In this document: piece after piece, positions 56,401-64,000 of the stretch | Numbering within the stretch: position 1 is the stretch's first letter | How the letters are laid out: each line of letters begins with the position of its first letter | From: Clostridium sp. ZS2-4 | Lineage (GTDB): Bacteria > Bacillota > Clostridia > Clostridiales > Clostridiaceae | Length of the DNA: 64,000 bases | Assembly: GCF_026719745.1 (NCBI RefSeq) | Contig: NZ_JAPPRQ010000044.1 | Coordinates: 118,888 to 182,887 of the forward strand | Direction of reading: 5' to 3' | Made by a program: the position numbers and the translations under genes | The notes under the pieces: model-generated | The model's database searches: none | The model's input: only the letters and a program-made list of their open reading frames with translations | What the model was told of the DNA's origin: nothing

Positions 56401-56509
56401 ACATATCTACTGACAGTCCCAATAGAGAGATTGTACCGAAAAGTATGATAATAAGCATACACATTATTGTAGTTACTGGTCTTTTAACGGAGAACTGAGG
56501 TAAATTCAC
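53396..56509 (-). CDS. RND-family efflux transporter permease, second system
   Basis: This 1037-aa protein has full RND topology. TM4 carries GMLVDNAIVVLENIYRFVQEG (~400-420), the second half has VVNNAIVLIDYIN, and the large external loops are present. It starts at GTG 56509, which overlaps the adaptor's stop codon (TAGTG), so translation is coupled. It is closer in sequence style to AcrB/hydrophobe exporters of Firmicutes (SwrC-like) than to the 33162-36251 pump. The operon has no TolC-like gene. The 3' end runs into simple repeats. Confidence 0.95.
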   Translation of the reverse strand: MNLPQFSVKRPVTTIMCMLIIILFGTISLLGLSVDMFPKIELPIAIVSTSYPNVGPEEVEKLVTKPIEQAISTVEGIDNVRSRNSEGNSLIIAEFKDGTDMEFATLHMREKVDMIKGHLPDSVKAPMVMKIDPNAQAVMILGVTDKKSKDLAKLQNIVKENIQSKLERVKGVASANISGGVEEQIEIKVNEERLQGYGLSIDYISNILRGENINLPSGQVYKGNQELLARTMGEFKSIEEIKEIPIPLKTGGVITLKDVAEVNRNNKEINQISTANKENCLSLSIQKQSDANTVQVADGIKKEVENLKKAYPELDIRILMDMAEPINKSIDGVSSAAIQGGLLAILILLIFLRDIKSTLIIGTAIPISIIGTFCLLYLNNVTLNLMTLGGLSLGIGMLVDNAIVVLENIYRFVQEGYSVKEASIKGASEVTMSVVASTLTTVAVFFPIMFTSGITGMMFKELSMTVIFSLVASLVVALTLIPMLSDKLLKEEQIIEGADVVRKSNIFTKIGEAFEKGFISVETRYKKILGWALKHRKSTVFAGIAIFIVSILSLTMVGAEFMPASDMGQFTINVDLPIGANLRDTQDITNKIEVVLGKVTEVDTVHTQISGSSMFGESSSKNHASISVTLKDLKERKRSTDEIVDWVRKETKDIPGAEMSFTSQQAMGGSSSPVSIKIKGDNLDTLKELGDKFVGEISKVKGTREVESSLGEGKPEVRIRLNRKNASQYGITAGAVASQVDMVISGKTATTYKLDDGDEIDVIVKGDEVYRQSISNLKNINIQTAAGISIPLNLVADVKIEKGPVQIQREDQTRVITVSSQIYGRDLKSVMGDVNQRISKIDMPQGYSYEIGGDNKEMMESFISLAKALIVSILLVYMIMASQFESLLNPFIIMFTVPLALAGGALGLFITGKTLSVTSFLGFIVLSGIVVNNAIVLIDYINIRRSRGEEREEAILAAGPTRLRPILMTASTTILGLLPMALGIAEGSEMQAPMAVVVIGGLLLSTILTLVFIPVVYTLFDDLKNRRKRKAQLKVES

Positions 56510-57879
56510 TATTTGTCACCCCCTGCTCCATTTTCGTTAGGAGTTTTATCAGTGATAATTTTTATTTTTGTATTATTTTGTACATATTGCTGTCCTTTTA
56601 CAATAACTTCTTCTCCTTCTTGTACACCGCTTTTTATTTCTGTATACTTTCCATTGTCCATTCCTATTTTAACTTCTTTTTTCTGAGCTTTTCCATCTTT
56701 CACTACATATACAATATTTTTTCCTTCTTCTACAAGTATGGTTTCACTGTTAACTGCCAGTACATTATTTATAAAATCAGTCTTGAAGTAAACTTTACCA
56801 AACATTCCTGGTTTAATTTTATGATCTTTATTGGCAATTTCTATTTTTACAGAATATAGATTGTTTTTTAAATCTGCTGCAGGACTTATGGTATATATTT
56901 TACCCTTTACTGCTTCTGCACCTATTGATTCTATGTCCAATTCTACTTCTTGGTCTTTTTTTAGTTTATTAACCAGGTTTTCTGTTACATTAACTTCAAG
57001 GTAAACTTTGTCCATATCAACAATAGTAACAGCTTCCTGTGCATTTGATGCTATTTCACCTTTTTCTATGCTTACACTGGATACTATTCCGCTGATAGGT
57101 GATGTAACTGTCAAATCCTTTAAAGCCTGCATAGCTTGATTGTACGCAACCTGAGCTTGGCTATATCCTGCCTGAGCCTGTTTAACACCAACGCTTGAGT
57201 TTTGAGATGATGCCTTTGTTTGCTCAAAAGATTTTTTTGCTTGATTATATGATGATTCTGCCTGATTAAGCTGTGCTTTAAATACTTCTATTGAATTATC
57301 GGAAGCTGCCAGCTCTGCCTGTTCATATTCAGCTTTTGAAACTATTCCCTGTTCATAAAGACTTTTCACTCTTTCAAAATTCTGTTTTGCATTTTGAATT
57401 TTTTCATAATTTAACTCATAATTTGCTTTTGCAGTATCATAAGCAGCTTTTGCCGAATCCAGCCCTGCTTTTGCAACATCTATACCTTTATTTGAAGAGT
57501 TTACACCGACTTGTGCTTGTTCAACGGCTGCTGAAGCTGAAGCCAATCCTGCCTTTGCCTGATCAATCCTATGCTGTGCATCTGTTTTCTGCAAGGTAAA
57601 TAAAGTTGTGCCTGCACTTAAAGCATCTCCAACCTTTACCGCAACGCTTTCTACTATTCCTGGTGTCTTGGGTAAAATTACTGTGTCCTTATCTGCTGTG
57701 ATTTTACCTGTTATAACAACAGAATTGTATAATTGCTCTCTTTTTATCTTTTCAACTTTAACTGGTGTATAATTTTCTTCTTCAGCTTGAACTTCATTTT
57801 TAGCGCCTTTACTGCATCCCGTGAAAATTCCTATTCCCAACGCTAGTGCCAATGCTATTGATAGTGCTTTTTTTTTCAT
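56509..57879 (-). CDS. RND efflux adaptor lipoprotein, second system
   Basis: This 456-aa protein has lipobox IFTGC (Cys22). Lipoyl halves (LPKTPGIVESVAVKVGDALS and TSPISGIVSSVSIEKGEI) flank a long Ala/Gln/Lys coiled-coil hairpin (~95-255). A beta-barrel and a membrane-proximal domain end in QGEEVIVKGQQYVQN. It acts with the permease encoded immediately downstream. An operator-like palindrome lies 50 bp upstream of its start. Confidence 0.93.
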   Translation of the reverse strand: MKKKALSIALALALGIGIFTGCSKGAKNEVQAEEENYTPVKVEKIKREQLYNSVVITGKITADKDTVILPKTPGIVESVAVKVGDALSAGTTLFTLQKTDAQHRIDQAKAGLASASAAVEQAQVGVNSSNKGIDVAKAGLDSAKAAYDTAKANYELNYEKIQNAKQNFERVKSLYEQGIVSKAEYEQAELAASDNSIEVFKAQLNQAESSYNQAKKSFEQTKASSQNSSVGVKQAQAGYSQAQVAYNQAMQALKDLTVTSPISGIVSSVSIEKGEIASNAQEAVTIVDMDKVYLEVNVTENLVNKLKKDQEVELDIESIGAEAVKGKIYTISPAADLKNNLYSVKIEIANKDHKIKPGMFGKVYFKTDFINNVLAVNSETILVEEGKNIVYVVKDGKAQKKEVKIGMDNGKYTEIKSGVQEGEEVIVKGQQYVQNNTKIKIITDKTPNENGAGGDK

Positions 57880-57928
57880 TTCGGCCCCTCCTTGTTTCCT
57901 ATATATTATATAATTTTATCGTTTTTTA

Positions 57929-57945
57929 TATGAATGTTGTTCATA
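57929..57945. promoter_or_regulatory. Candidate TetR operator upstream of the second RND operon
   Basis: TATGAA-TGTTG-TTCATA is a perfect short palindrome 50 bp before the adaptor start. A second perfect inverted repeat, AAATATACTT...AAGTATATTT (57980-58022), lies further upstream. Either could bind the TetR protein encoded at 58088-58657. Confidence 0.5.
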
Positions 57946-58087
57946 AAAAATCACACCCACAATCAGTTATAATTAATTTAAATATACTTCAATGAGATTT
58001 TTTTGTCAATATAAGTATATTTGATTCGGTGTTACACTATTAGCAGTATTATATATAAGTTTCAATGATGATTCTACACATTAGAAC

Positions 58088-58657
58088 TTAATATATAAGT
58101 TTTAGCAATTCATTAATAAACCTGATATTTTCTTCTTTTTCATCTTTGTATATAAAATTTTCTATGGTCATTAATATGACAAAAGCTTCACTGAATCTAT
58201 ATTCCATGTCCTCTCTGATCCTAAGTCCATGTTTCGCTTTTAACTCTGCCATTATTTCATGCATCATTTTAACCAATTTATCTGAAAATTCTTTTCTCAT
58301 ATCTATCATGATTTCAAATTCTCTTTCTGAGGCATTATTTCTTAATAAACGCCCAATATTTCTTCTGGAATTCAGACCATCATGCAATATTTCCATAAAC
58401 AAGTTTATCTTTTCTTTGGGTTCACTTTGTATTTTCATTGCATTCTCTAATTTGATCACTGTATTCTGCCAGCTGAGTTTAAAAACGTTTATAAGAAGTT
58501 GGTTTTTGTTTTCATAATAATTATATAAAGTTCCTACTCCTATTCCAGCTTTTGCTGCAATTTTTCTCATATCTGTATTTTGCCATCCGCATTCACAAAA
58601 AAGTTCATAGGCTGCATTTAGTATTTTTGTCTCGATATCTTCTATAATTTTAGGCAC
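58088..58657 (-). CDS. TetR/AcrR family regulator
   Basis: This 189-aa protein has a TetR HTH at ~10-55 (LNAAYELFCECGWQNTDMRK, then GIGVGTLYNYYENKNQLLI). A helical ligand domain follows. It lies upstream of and in the same direction as the adaptor-permease genes, 208 bp away with palindromes between. It is probably their local repressor. Its start is preceded by GGGGGAGGG. Confidence 0.92.
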   Translation of the reverse strand: MPKIIEDIETKILNAAYELFCECGWQNTDMRKIAAKAGIGVGTLYNYYENKNQLLINVFKLSWQNTVIKLENAMKIQSEPKEKINLFMEILHDGLNSRRNIGRLLRNNASEREFEIMIDMRKEFSDKLVKMMHEIMAELKAKHGLRIREDMEYRFSEAFVILMTIENFIYKDEKEENIRFINELLKLIY

Positions 58658-58696
58658 GAACCCTCCCCCTTTTTGAATTTAACTTACCAAAACCTT

Positions 58697-58730
58697 TGTA
58701 AAGGTTTATAGAAATTTATAAACCTTTACA
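58697..58730 (-). terminator. Terminator downstream of degV
   Basis: A perfect 14-bp stem (TGTAAAGGTTTATA) with a 6-nt loop starts 6 nt after the degV stop. An AAGG then TTTT tail follows on the minus strand. Confidence 0.7.
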
Positions 58731-58735
58731 TCTGC

Positions 58736-59587
58736 TTACTCTTTTTCCATATATGCAATTCCAACTAACCCAGGTCCACTGTGCATTCCTGAAACTGGAC
58801 TTATTGCTCCTCCAACTTGTATGGATTCTACGCTGTCAAGCTTCTTTAGTTCTTCATATACCCCTTGTGAATCCTTATATCCATTACCGTGCATTACATA
58901 TACATTACATTTTTTATCTCGAGTAACATCTTTAAAGATGTTTATAAGTCTGCTGAGAGATTGTTTTCTTCCTCTGACTTTATCATATGTAAAATACTTT
59001 CCGTCTTCTCCTGTGGCTATTATAGGTTTAATATTTAAAATTTCTCCTATAGTGCCTGAAACTTTACCTATTCTTCCACCTTTTTTTAAATATTCAAGGG
59101 TTTGAACTACGAAAAATACATGCACTCTCTTTACCATTGAAGGCAAAGTGTTAACTATTTCTTCGAAAGTTTTTCCTGTTTCTATCATCTTCCCGCATTC
59201 TTCTACAAGAAGTCCTTCTCCCCAAGAAATTGCTTTTGAATCACATACATACGTAGTTATATTTTCATGACTTTCACTTGCTAACTTTACAGCATTCGAA
59301 ATTCCAGATAAACCTGATGATAATGTTACTGCAATTGCATGAGTATATCCTTCTTCTTCTAATTTATTAAACATATCATGCATATCCTGCATCGATGGAA
59401 GAGATGAAGATGGCATCTCCTCTTCAAGTCTGTCATAAACCTGCTCTGGTGTAATGTCTACTCTATCCTTATATTCTCTGTCTTTAAAAATTATCCTGAA
59501 AGGCAGTACTTTTACATTATATTTTTTTATTACTTCTTCTGTTAAATCTGCTGTAGTGTCAGTTATTAAAGCAATCTTACTCACCAA
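58736..59587 (-). CDS. DegV family fatty-acid-binding protein
   Basis: This 283-aa protein has the two-domain DegV fold. It opens with ITDTTADLTEEVIKKYNV, then ITPEQVYDRLEE and the ligand pocket motif TLSSGLSGISNAVKLA. It ends with HSGPGLVGIAYM. DegV/FakB proteins hold a fatty acid for phosphorylation by FakA in fatty-acid incorporation. FakA is not in the window. An 11-bp tandem repeat lies just upstream. Confidence 0.93.
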   Translation of the reverse strand: MVSKIALITDTTADLTEEVIKKYNVKVLPFRIIFKDREYKDRVDITPEQVYDRLEEEMPSSSLPSMQDMHDMFNKLEEEGYTHAIAVTLSSGLSGISNAVKLASESHENITTYVCDSKAISWGEGLLVEECGKMIETGKTFEEIVNTLPSMVKRVHVFFVVQTLEYLKKGGRIGKVSGTIGEILNIKPIIATGEDGKYFTYDKVRGRKQSLSRLINIFKDVTRDKKCNVYVMHGNGYKDSQGVYEELKKLDSVESIQVGGAISPVSGMHSGPGLVGIAYMEKE

Positions 59588-59629
59588 TTTTTCCCTCCTT
59601 CTTTTCTTTTGCTAAACGCTCTAAACTCC

Positions 59630-59673
59630 CTTTTAATAATACTTTAATAATACTTTAATAATACTTTAATAGT
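59630..59673. repeat. Four 11-bp tandem repeats upstream of degV
   Basis: ACTTTAATAAT repeats with a period of 11 bp (last unit ACTTTAATAGT) in the 313-bp gap between degV and the deacetylase gene. The rest of this gap shows nothing beyond AT-rich sequence. Confidence 0.85.
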
Positions 59674-59900
59674 AGTATTTTATGTTAAAAAAAATTTATT
59701 ATTTATAGTTCGTTATTAATGGATATCGTGTTATACTATTTGTAAATATTTCATCTATTTCTTTAATTAATATCATAATATTAATATTCTGTAAATTTTT
59801 AGCGTACATTTAATTTTATTACCTAATATATGATTTGTAAAGGAAATTTTCTTATATAGCTTATGATACCTTATGAATAACTTATGAAAGGATGTATCTG

Positions 59901-60803
59901 ATGAAGAGACATTTAAAGCTTTCTTGCACAATTCTCGGCATTGTGATGTTTTTAATAGGCTGCACCAATAATAAATCAGCTGTTCCTAAGGTTGCAGTTT
60001 CTAAGATTGCAGTTTCTAACTCCTCAAATTCCAATACTGATAAAACTTCCACGGAGACTGCTGAAACAGCTAAAAGCAATTCAAATACAGAGGCTAACTT
60101 TATTTCTCATGCTAAAACAGAAGTGGTAAAAGACGTAGGGATTCCTGTATTAATGTATCATTCCATAGGATATGAAAAGGATAACCCTGTTAGACTTCCT
60201 GTTGAAAACCTTGAGAAGCAGATGAAATACTTAAAGGATAATAATTATACTACTCTGTCAATGGAAGAGCTATATAACTATTTTGAAAATAATAAGGCTA
60301 TTCCTAAAAAATCCATAGTACTCACCTTTGATGACGGTTATCTGGACAATTATACGAAGCTATACCCCGTACTTAAAAAATACGGCTTTAAAGGAACCAT
60401 ATTTGTCATAACAAATGCTATTGATAAGGGAAAAGACTATTTACTCTCCAATCAGCTGAAAGAATTGGACAAAAACTGCTTGGCAATTGAAAGTCATACT
60501 GCGGGTCATGAGAATTTATCAGAGCTTCCTTATGATAAGCAGTTAAAAACATTAAAATCTTCAAAGGAATATCTGGAAAGAACTTTAAATAGAGAAGTAA
60601 ACTATATCGCTTACCCTTTTGGAAAATATAATCAAGAAACTCTGCGTGCTGCAAAGAATGCAGGCTACAAAATGGCATTTACCACAGCTGGAAAATGGTC
60701 CGATAAATCCGACGGCATTCTAACTCTGGACAGAGTATATATAAGTGGCTTTTTCGACTTGGATACCTTTATAAGAAGAGTAACAAATCCAGACTATTAT
60801 TAA
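59901..60803 (+). CDS. Polysaccharide deacetylase lipoprotein
   Basis: The product is 300 aa from ATG 59901, 8 nt after AAAGGA; the ATG at 59892 overlaps that site. The lipobox is LIGC. A low-complexity Ser/Asn/Thr linker of ~50 residues contains a short VAVSKIAVSN repeat. The NodB domain has LTFDDGYLDNY (metal-binding Asp), ESHTAGHENLSEL (His-x3-His zinc ligands) and YPFGKYN. It should remove acetyl groups from a wall or surface polysaccharide outside the membrane. Its stop codon is immediately followed by three GGGGTCAGGTCACA repeats. Confidence 0.92.
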   Translation: MKRHLKLSCTILGIVMFLIGCTNNKSAVPKVAVSKIAVSNSSNSNTDKTSTETAETAKSNSNTEANFISHAKTEVVKDVGIPVLMYHSIGYEKDNPVRLPVENLEKQMKYLKDNNYTTLSMEELYNYFENNKAIPKKSIVLTFDDGYLDNYTKLYPVLKKYGFKGTIFVITNAIDKGKDYLLSNQLKELDKNCLAIESHTAGHENLSELPYDKQLKTLKSSKEYLERTLNREVNYIAYPFGKYNQETLRAAKNAGYKMAFTTAGKWSDKSDGILTLDRVYISGFFDLDTFIRRVTNPDYY

Positions 60804-60910
60804 TGGGGTCAGGTCACAATTTTTCCATACAATTTCGAACCCAAAACTGGGGTCAGGTCACATTTTTTCTGAATCAAAAATAAAAATTGGGGTCAGGTCA
60901 CATTTTTTTT
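60804..60910 (+). repeat. Three GGGGTCAGGTCACA repeats in a row
   Basis: Copies start at 60804, 60848 and 60888, each TGGGGTCAGGTCACA followed by a T-run, spaced about 40-44 bp. The first begins at the base after the deacetylase stop codon. Confidence 0.92.
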
Positions 60911-60911
60911 G

Positions 60912-60942
60912 AACATAGCATGGACAAAACCCATGCTATGTT
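60912..60942. terminator. Bidirectional terminator
   Basis: AACATAGCATGG and CCATGCTATGTT form a perfect 12-bp stem with a 7-nt loop and a T-run on each side, between the convergent deacetylase and malic enzyme genes. Confidence 0.92.
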
Positions 60943-60989
60943 TTTTTATTTTATATATATTTGTAATCAATTATGTCTTCAGGTATATA

Positions 60990-62162
60990 TTAAATTCGTG
61001 CAACTCCTGTTTTTCTAGCAACTTTCGCTACCTCCCCCGCTACAGCTGCTGCTACTCGTTCATCAAATGCTTCTGGAATAATAAATTCTTCATTTAATTC
61101 TTCATCTGTAATTATATTTGCAATTGCTATTGCCGCCGCAACCTTCATTTCTTCAGTAATATCAGTTGCTCTAACATCTAAAGCTCCTCTGAATACTCCT
61201 GGAAATACTAAAACATTATTAATTTGGTTTGGAAAATCTGATCTCCCTGTTGCGATAACTCTCGCTCCACCTCTTTTAGCTTCATCTGGCATTATTTCTG
61301 GTACTGGATTTGCCATAGCAAATATAATTGCATCTCTATTCATTGTTTTAACCATATCTGCTGTCACTATATTAGGTGCTGAAACACCTATGAATACATC
61401 TTTTTCTTTAATAACCTCTTCTAATGTTCCTGACTGCATTTCTCTGTTTGTTTTCTTCGATATTTCTGTTTGTGCCCCATTCATCCAGTCTGCACCTTCA
61501 ACTAGCGCACCTTGTCTGTCGCACATAACTATATTTTTAGCTCCTTGAAGTATAAGAAGTTTACAGATTGAAATTCCTGCTGAACCTGCACCATTTATAA
61601 CTATTTTTGCATCTTCAAGACTTTTCCCTACTAATTTTAATGCATTGCGAAGTCCTGCTGATACAGCTATTGCCGTTCCGTGTTGATCATCATGGAATAC
61701 AGGAATGTTTAACTCTTCTTTTAATCTTCTTTCGATTTCAAAACATCTTGGTGCTGAAATATCCTCTAAATTTATGCCACCAAAGGTTGGTGCTAGATAT
61801 TTCACTGTTTTTACAATTTCATCAACATCCTTTGTGTCAAGACATATTGGGAAAGCATCTACATCTGCAAATTTCTTAAATAATATAGCTTTTCCTTCCA
61901 TTACAGGTATTGCGGCTTCTGGTCCAATATCTCCAAGTCCAAGTACTGCTGTTCCGTCTGAAACTACTGCTACAAGATTTCCTTTAGCTGTGTACTTATA
62001 TACATCCTCAACATTTTCATGGATCTTTTTGCAAGGTTCAGCAACTCCTGGTGTATATGCTGTACTTAAGTCATCTCTATTTTTTACAGATATCTTAGAT
62101 ACTATTTCTACCTTCCCCTTATTTTCTTCATGCATTTTTAAACTTAGCTCTTTGTAGTTCAT
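60990..62162 (-). CDS. NAD(P)-dependent malic enzyme
   Basis: The product is 390 aa from ATG 62162, 9 nt after GGAGG. An open frame extends upstream but has no RBS and is not conserved in the family. The motifs are [15 protein letters not shown] (catalytic Tyr region), [39 protein letters not shown] (metal site), the nucleotide-binding [13 protein letters not shown] and ANPVPEI. It decarboxylates malate to pyruvate with NAD(P)+ reduction. The length is that of the short bacterial form without a phosphotransacetylase domain. It is flanked on both sides by GGGGTCAGGTCACA repeats. Confidence 0.95.
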   Translation of the reverse strand: MNYKELSLKMHEENKGKVEIVSKISVKNRDDLSTAYTPGVAEPCKKIHENVEDVYKYTAKGNLVAVVSDGTAVLGLGDIGPEAAIPVMEGKAILFKKFADVDAFPICLDTKDVDEIVKTVKYLAPTFGGINLEDISAPRCFEIERRLKEELNIPVFHDDQHGTAIAVSAGLRNALKLVGKSLEDAKIVINGAGSAGISICKLLILQGAKNIVMCDRQGALVEGADWMNGAQTEISKKTNREMQSGTLEEVIKEKDVFIGVSAPNIVTADMVKTMNRDAIIFAMANPVPEIMPDEAKRGGARVIATGRSDFPNQINNVLVFPGVFRGALDVRATDITEEMKVAAAIAIANIITDEELNEEFIIPEAFDERVAAAVAGEVAKVARKTGVARI

Positions 62163-62368
62163 CAAAATCTTCCTCCTCTGTTCTATTCTTTTCTTACTTA
62201 CTATTCTGTTTATTACTTGCTCTTTTCTTTGTAGTAGAATTTTCATTATTTGTTCCAACACTTTTGTACTTATTATTTTATTTTTCTTCTATTATATTAT
62301 ACTTTTAAACTTCCTTCTTATATTATACTTCTATTATATACTTCTATTATATATTATAAAAGAATAAA

Positions 62369-62452
62369 TGGGGTCAGGTCACAATTTTTCAAGATCATAC
62401 TTTTACATTTCTAAAAACTAACTGAAATAAATGGGGTCAGGTCACAAATTTT
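62369..62452 (+). repeat. Two GGGGTCAGGTCACA repeats
   Basis: Copies start at 62369 and 62432, each TGGGGTCAGGTCACAA followed by T-rich sequence, in the 569-bp gap between malic enzyme and htrA. The gap also contains a tandem CTTCTATTATATATTAT stretch near 62310-62360. Confidence 0.9.
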
Positions 62453-62731
62453 CTTTTTTAAAATTCATTCATAACTTTGTCATCAAACTGTAACAAAAGA
62501 AAGTTATTATATACTTACAGCAATAAAATATTATTCACAAAAGTTTCCAATTGAAAAAAGTATTCCAATTGTTATGCATAGAATAAATATTAATAATTAT
62601 TCTAGGCTAAACTATAAAAGTTGTAGCAGTATTCTAGAACTTTTATATTTGAAAAGCATACAGCAAAATTTAATTCAAAGAAAGTATTAGAATTGTCGGT
62701 AATTATATGAATTTATTAGGAGGTAGTATAT

Positions 62732-63967
62732 ATGAGCATATTTAATAATGATAGTGATTTAAATAATGAAGGAAAATTTATTGAAGGTGAAATTATTGAA
62801 CCTAATTCTATGGAAAATCAATATATAAAAAATGAAACTTATATATCAGCAAAGAATAAAAAAAGAAAAGGATTAAGCAAAAGAATCGGATCTTATGTTC
62901 TTATCGGTCTAATTTCTGCATCATTAGGTGGTACTGTTTCATCAATAGCAACTATAAAATATTTTAACCAAGCAGCTTCTCAGCAGCAACCAATCCAAAG
63001 TGAGAATAATATAAGCAATGTTAATAAAACATCAGCAAATACGGTTCCACTTTCTGTGGCAAATGTAGCAAAACAAGTAGGACCCGCAGTTGTAGGTGTA
63101 TCTACAAAAAGTATAAGTTCTACTGATATGTTTGGTTTTCCAGAGCAACAGGAAGGTATGGGATCAGGAATAATATTTAATGAAGAAGGTTATATTCTTA
63201 CAAATTATCATGTTGTGGCTGGGGCAAAACAAATAAACGTAATTTTTAATACCGGCAATGGCGGCAAAGAAACCCCAGCAAAGCTAGTAAATTATAATGC
63301 AGAAATGGATATAGCTGTTATTAAAATAACTGAACAAGTAAAAGTACCTGCTGTAGCAGAATTTGGTGATTCAGATAGTCTTCAAATTGGTGCTCCAGCT
63401 ATAGCTATTGGTAATCCTCTTGGAAAGGAATTTTTAGGTACAGTAACTTCTGGAGTTATAAGTGCAGTTAATAGAGAAATAGCTATTAATGGACAAAAGC
63501 ACAATTACATTCAAACTGATGCTGCTATAAATCCTGGGAACAGTGGTGGCGCTCTTGTAAATGTATATGGTCAGGTAATTGGGGTTAATAGTGCCAAAAT
63601 TGGCGGAAATCAAATAGAAGGTATGGGATTCGCTATCCCAATTAATGCAATTAAGCCTGAAATTGAACATCTCTTAAAACCTATATTAAAAATTGGTATT
63701 GGAGCAAGAGAAATAGATACTAAGCTTTCTAAGCAATATAATATCCCTGTAGGAATATATATACAGCAAGTTGAAGAATTCAGCCCTGCTGAAAAAGCTG
63801 GATTAATACCTGGGGATGTTATTACTAAGTTTGATGGTAAAACAGTTAAAACTGCAAAAGAATTAAATGAATTAAAACAAAAACATAATGTTAATGATAG
63901 TGTAAATATAGAAATTGTTAGAGATGGGAAGAAAAAAGCTTTAAGCTTAAAGCTGGCTGAAAATTAA
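62732..63967 (+). CDS. HtrA/DegP-like membrane-anchored serine protease
   Basis: This 411-aa protein has a cytoplasmic tail of ~50 residues and one membrane segment (~54-76). The trypsin-like domain has His160 (LTNYHVV), Asp193 (EMDIAVIKI) and Ser271 (NPGNSGGAL). One PDZ domain spans ~325-405. It is the Gram-positive HtrA/YyxA-type surface quality-control protease, which degrades misfolded exported proteins. That is relevant in a cell exporting much S-layer protein. TAGGAGG precedes the ATG by 8 nt. Confidence 0.95.
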   Translation: MSIFNNDSDLNNEGKFIEGEIIEPNSMENQYIKNETYISAKNKKRKGLSKRIGSYVLIGLISASLGGTVSSIATIKYFNQAASQQQPIQSENNISNVNKTSANTVPLSVANVAKQVGPAVVGVSTKSISSTDMFGFPEQQEGMGSGIIFNEEGYILTNYHVVAGAKQINVIFNTGNGGKETPAKLVNYNAEMDIAVIKITEQVKVPAVAEFGDSDSLQIGAPAIAIGNPLGKEFLGTVTSGVISAVNREIAINGQKHNYIQTDAAINPGNSGGALVNVYGQVIGVNSAKIGGNQIEGMGFAIPINAIKPEIEHLLKPILKIGIGAREIDTKLSKQYNIPVGIYIQQVEEFSPAEKAGLIPGDVITKFDGKTVKTAKELNELKQKHNVNDSVNIEIVRDGKKKALSLKLAEN

Positions 63968-63979
63968 CAGTGGTATCAG

Positions 63980-64000
63980 TGGGGTGAGGTCACAAATTTT
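63980..64000 (+). repeat. Variant GGGGTGAGGTCACA repeat at window end
   Basis: TGGGGTGAGGTCACAAATTTT differs from the other copies by one base (G for C) and begins 13 bp after the htrA stop codon. It may continue past the window. Confidence 0.75.

Noticed and set aside
62163..62261. N-terminal extension of malic enzyme to 62261
   Set aside because: The extension lacks an RBS and is basic and low-complexity; the ATG at 62162 has GGAGG and fits the family length.

Overview
The window is AT-rich, with strong AGGAGG-type ribosome binding sites, many GTG/TTG starts and clostridial housekeeping genes (pepF, galU, malic enzyme, degV, htrA, an MntP-type protein). It looks like a chromosomal segment of a Clostridium-like Firmicute; I cannot name the species. 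I see no rRNA, tRNA, CRISPR array or complete insertion sequence.

Layout. 1-7 kb: rhomboid protease (cut by the window edge), HD-GYP protein, oligoendopeptidase F, small conserved genes, a short SSB, an MntP/YtaF-type membrane protein and galU. 7-18 kb: a surface-protein region. It starts with a four-gene operon (SLAP-domain protein, membrane-anchored protein, small exported protein, S41 protease), followed by two large Ig-repeat exported proteins. 18-22 kb: a MarR-HlyD-ABC2-ABC2 export operon with no ATPase gene. 22-24.5 kb: an XRE regulator, a tyrosine recombinase and a tandem-HTH protein in one operon. 24.5-27.2 kb: AAA-ATPase/PD-(D/E)XK protein, a small protein and an orphan HepT-like protein. 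27.6-30.2 kb: a headless S-layer reading frame. 30.5-38.5 kb: an RND efflux operon with two TolC-like genes and a divergent TetR gene with recognisable operators. 38.5-43.2 kb: a second SLAP-type cluster ending in a papain-like cysteine protease. 43.6-51.5 kb: three S-layer or surface protein genes in tandem. 52-64 kb: YihY/BrkB protein, a second RND operon with its own TetR, DegV, polysaccharide deacetylase, malic enzyme and HtrA.

Main result. The window encodes what looks like a complete S-layer system with a variable-expression arrangement. The expressed-type S-layer gene at 46868-50260 (minus strand) has a 2.6 kb homologue at 27619-30195 on the plus strand. That homologue lacks promoter, RBS, start codon, signal peptide and the N-terminal domain, and it begins at a 16-bp block identical to the junction in the intact gene. 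Because the two copies are inverted, crossing over in their shared sequence would flip about 22 kb and swap the expressed body, leaving the promoter and head in place. A stand-alone copy of the missing head domain is encoded at 8695-9183 and stops at the same domain boundary. A second small module, apparently undescribed, is shared by the C-termini of the S-layer protein, its neighbour (two copies) and the two membrane-anchored proteins encoded next to the SLAP genes. Together these suggest a self-contained S-layer export and assembly set: SLAP proteins in the cytoplasm, membrane and lipoprotein partners, two proteases and several exported array proteins. No SecA2, SLH, CWB2 or LPXTG signature is visible in the window, so the anchoring mechanism is open.
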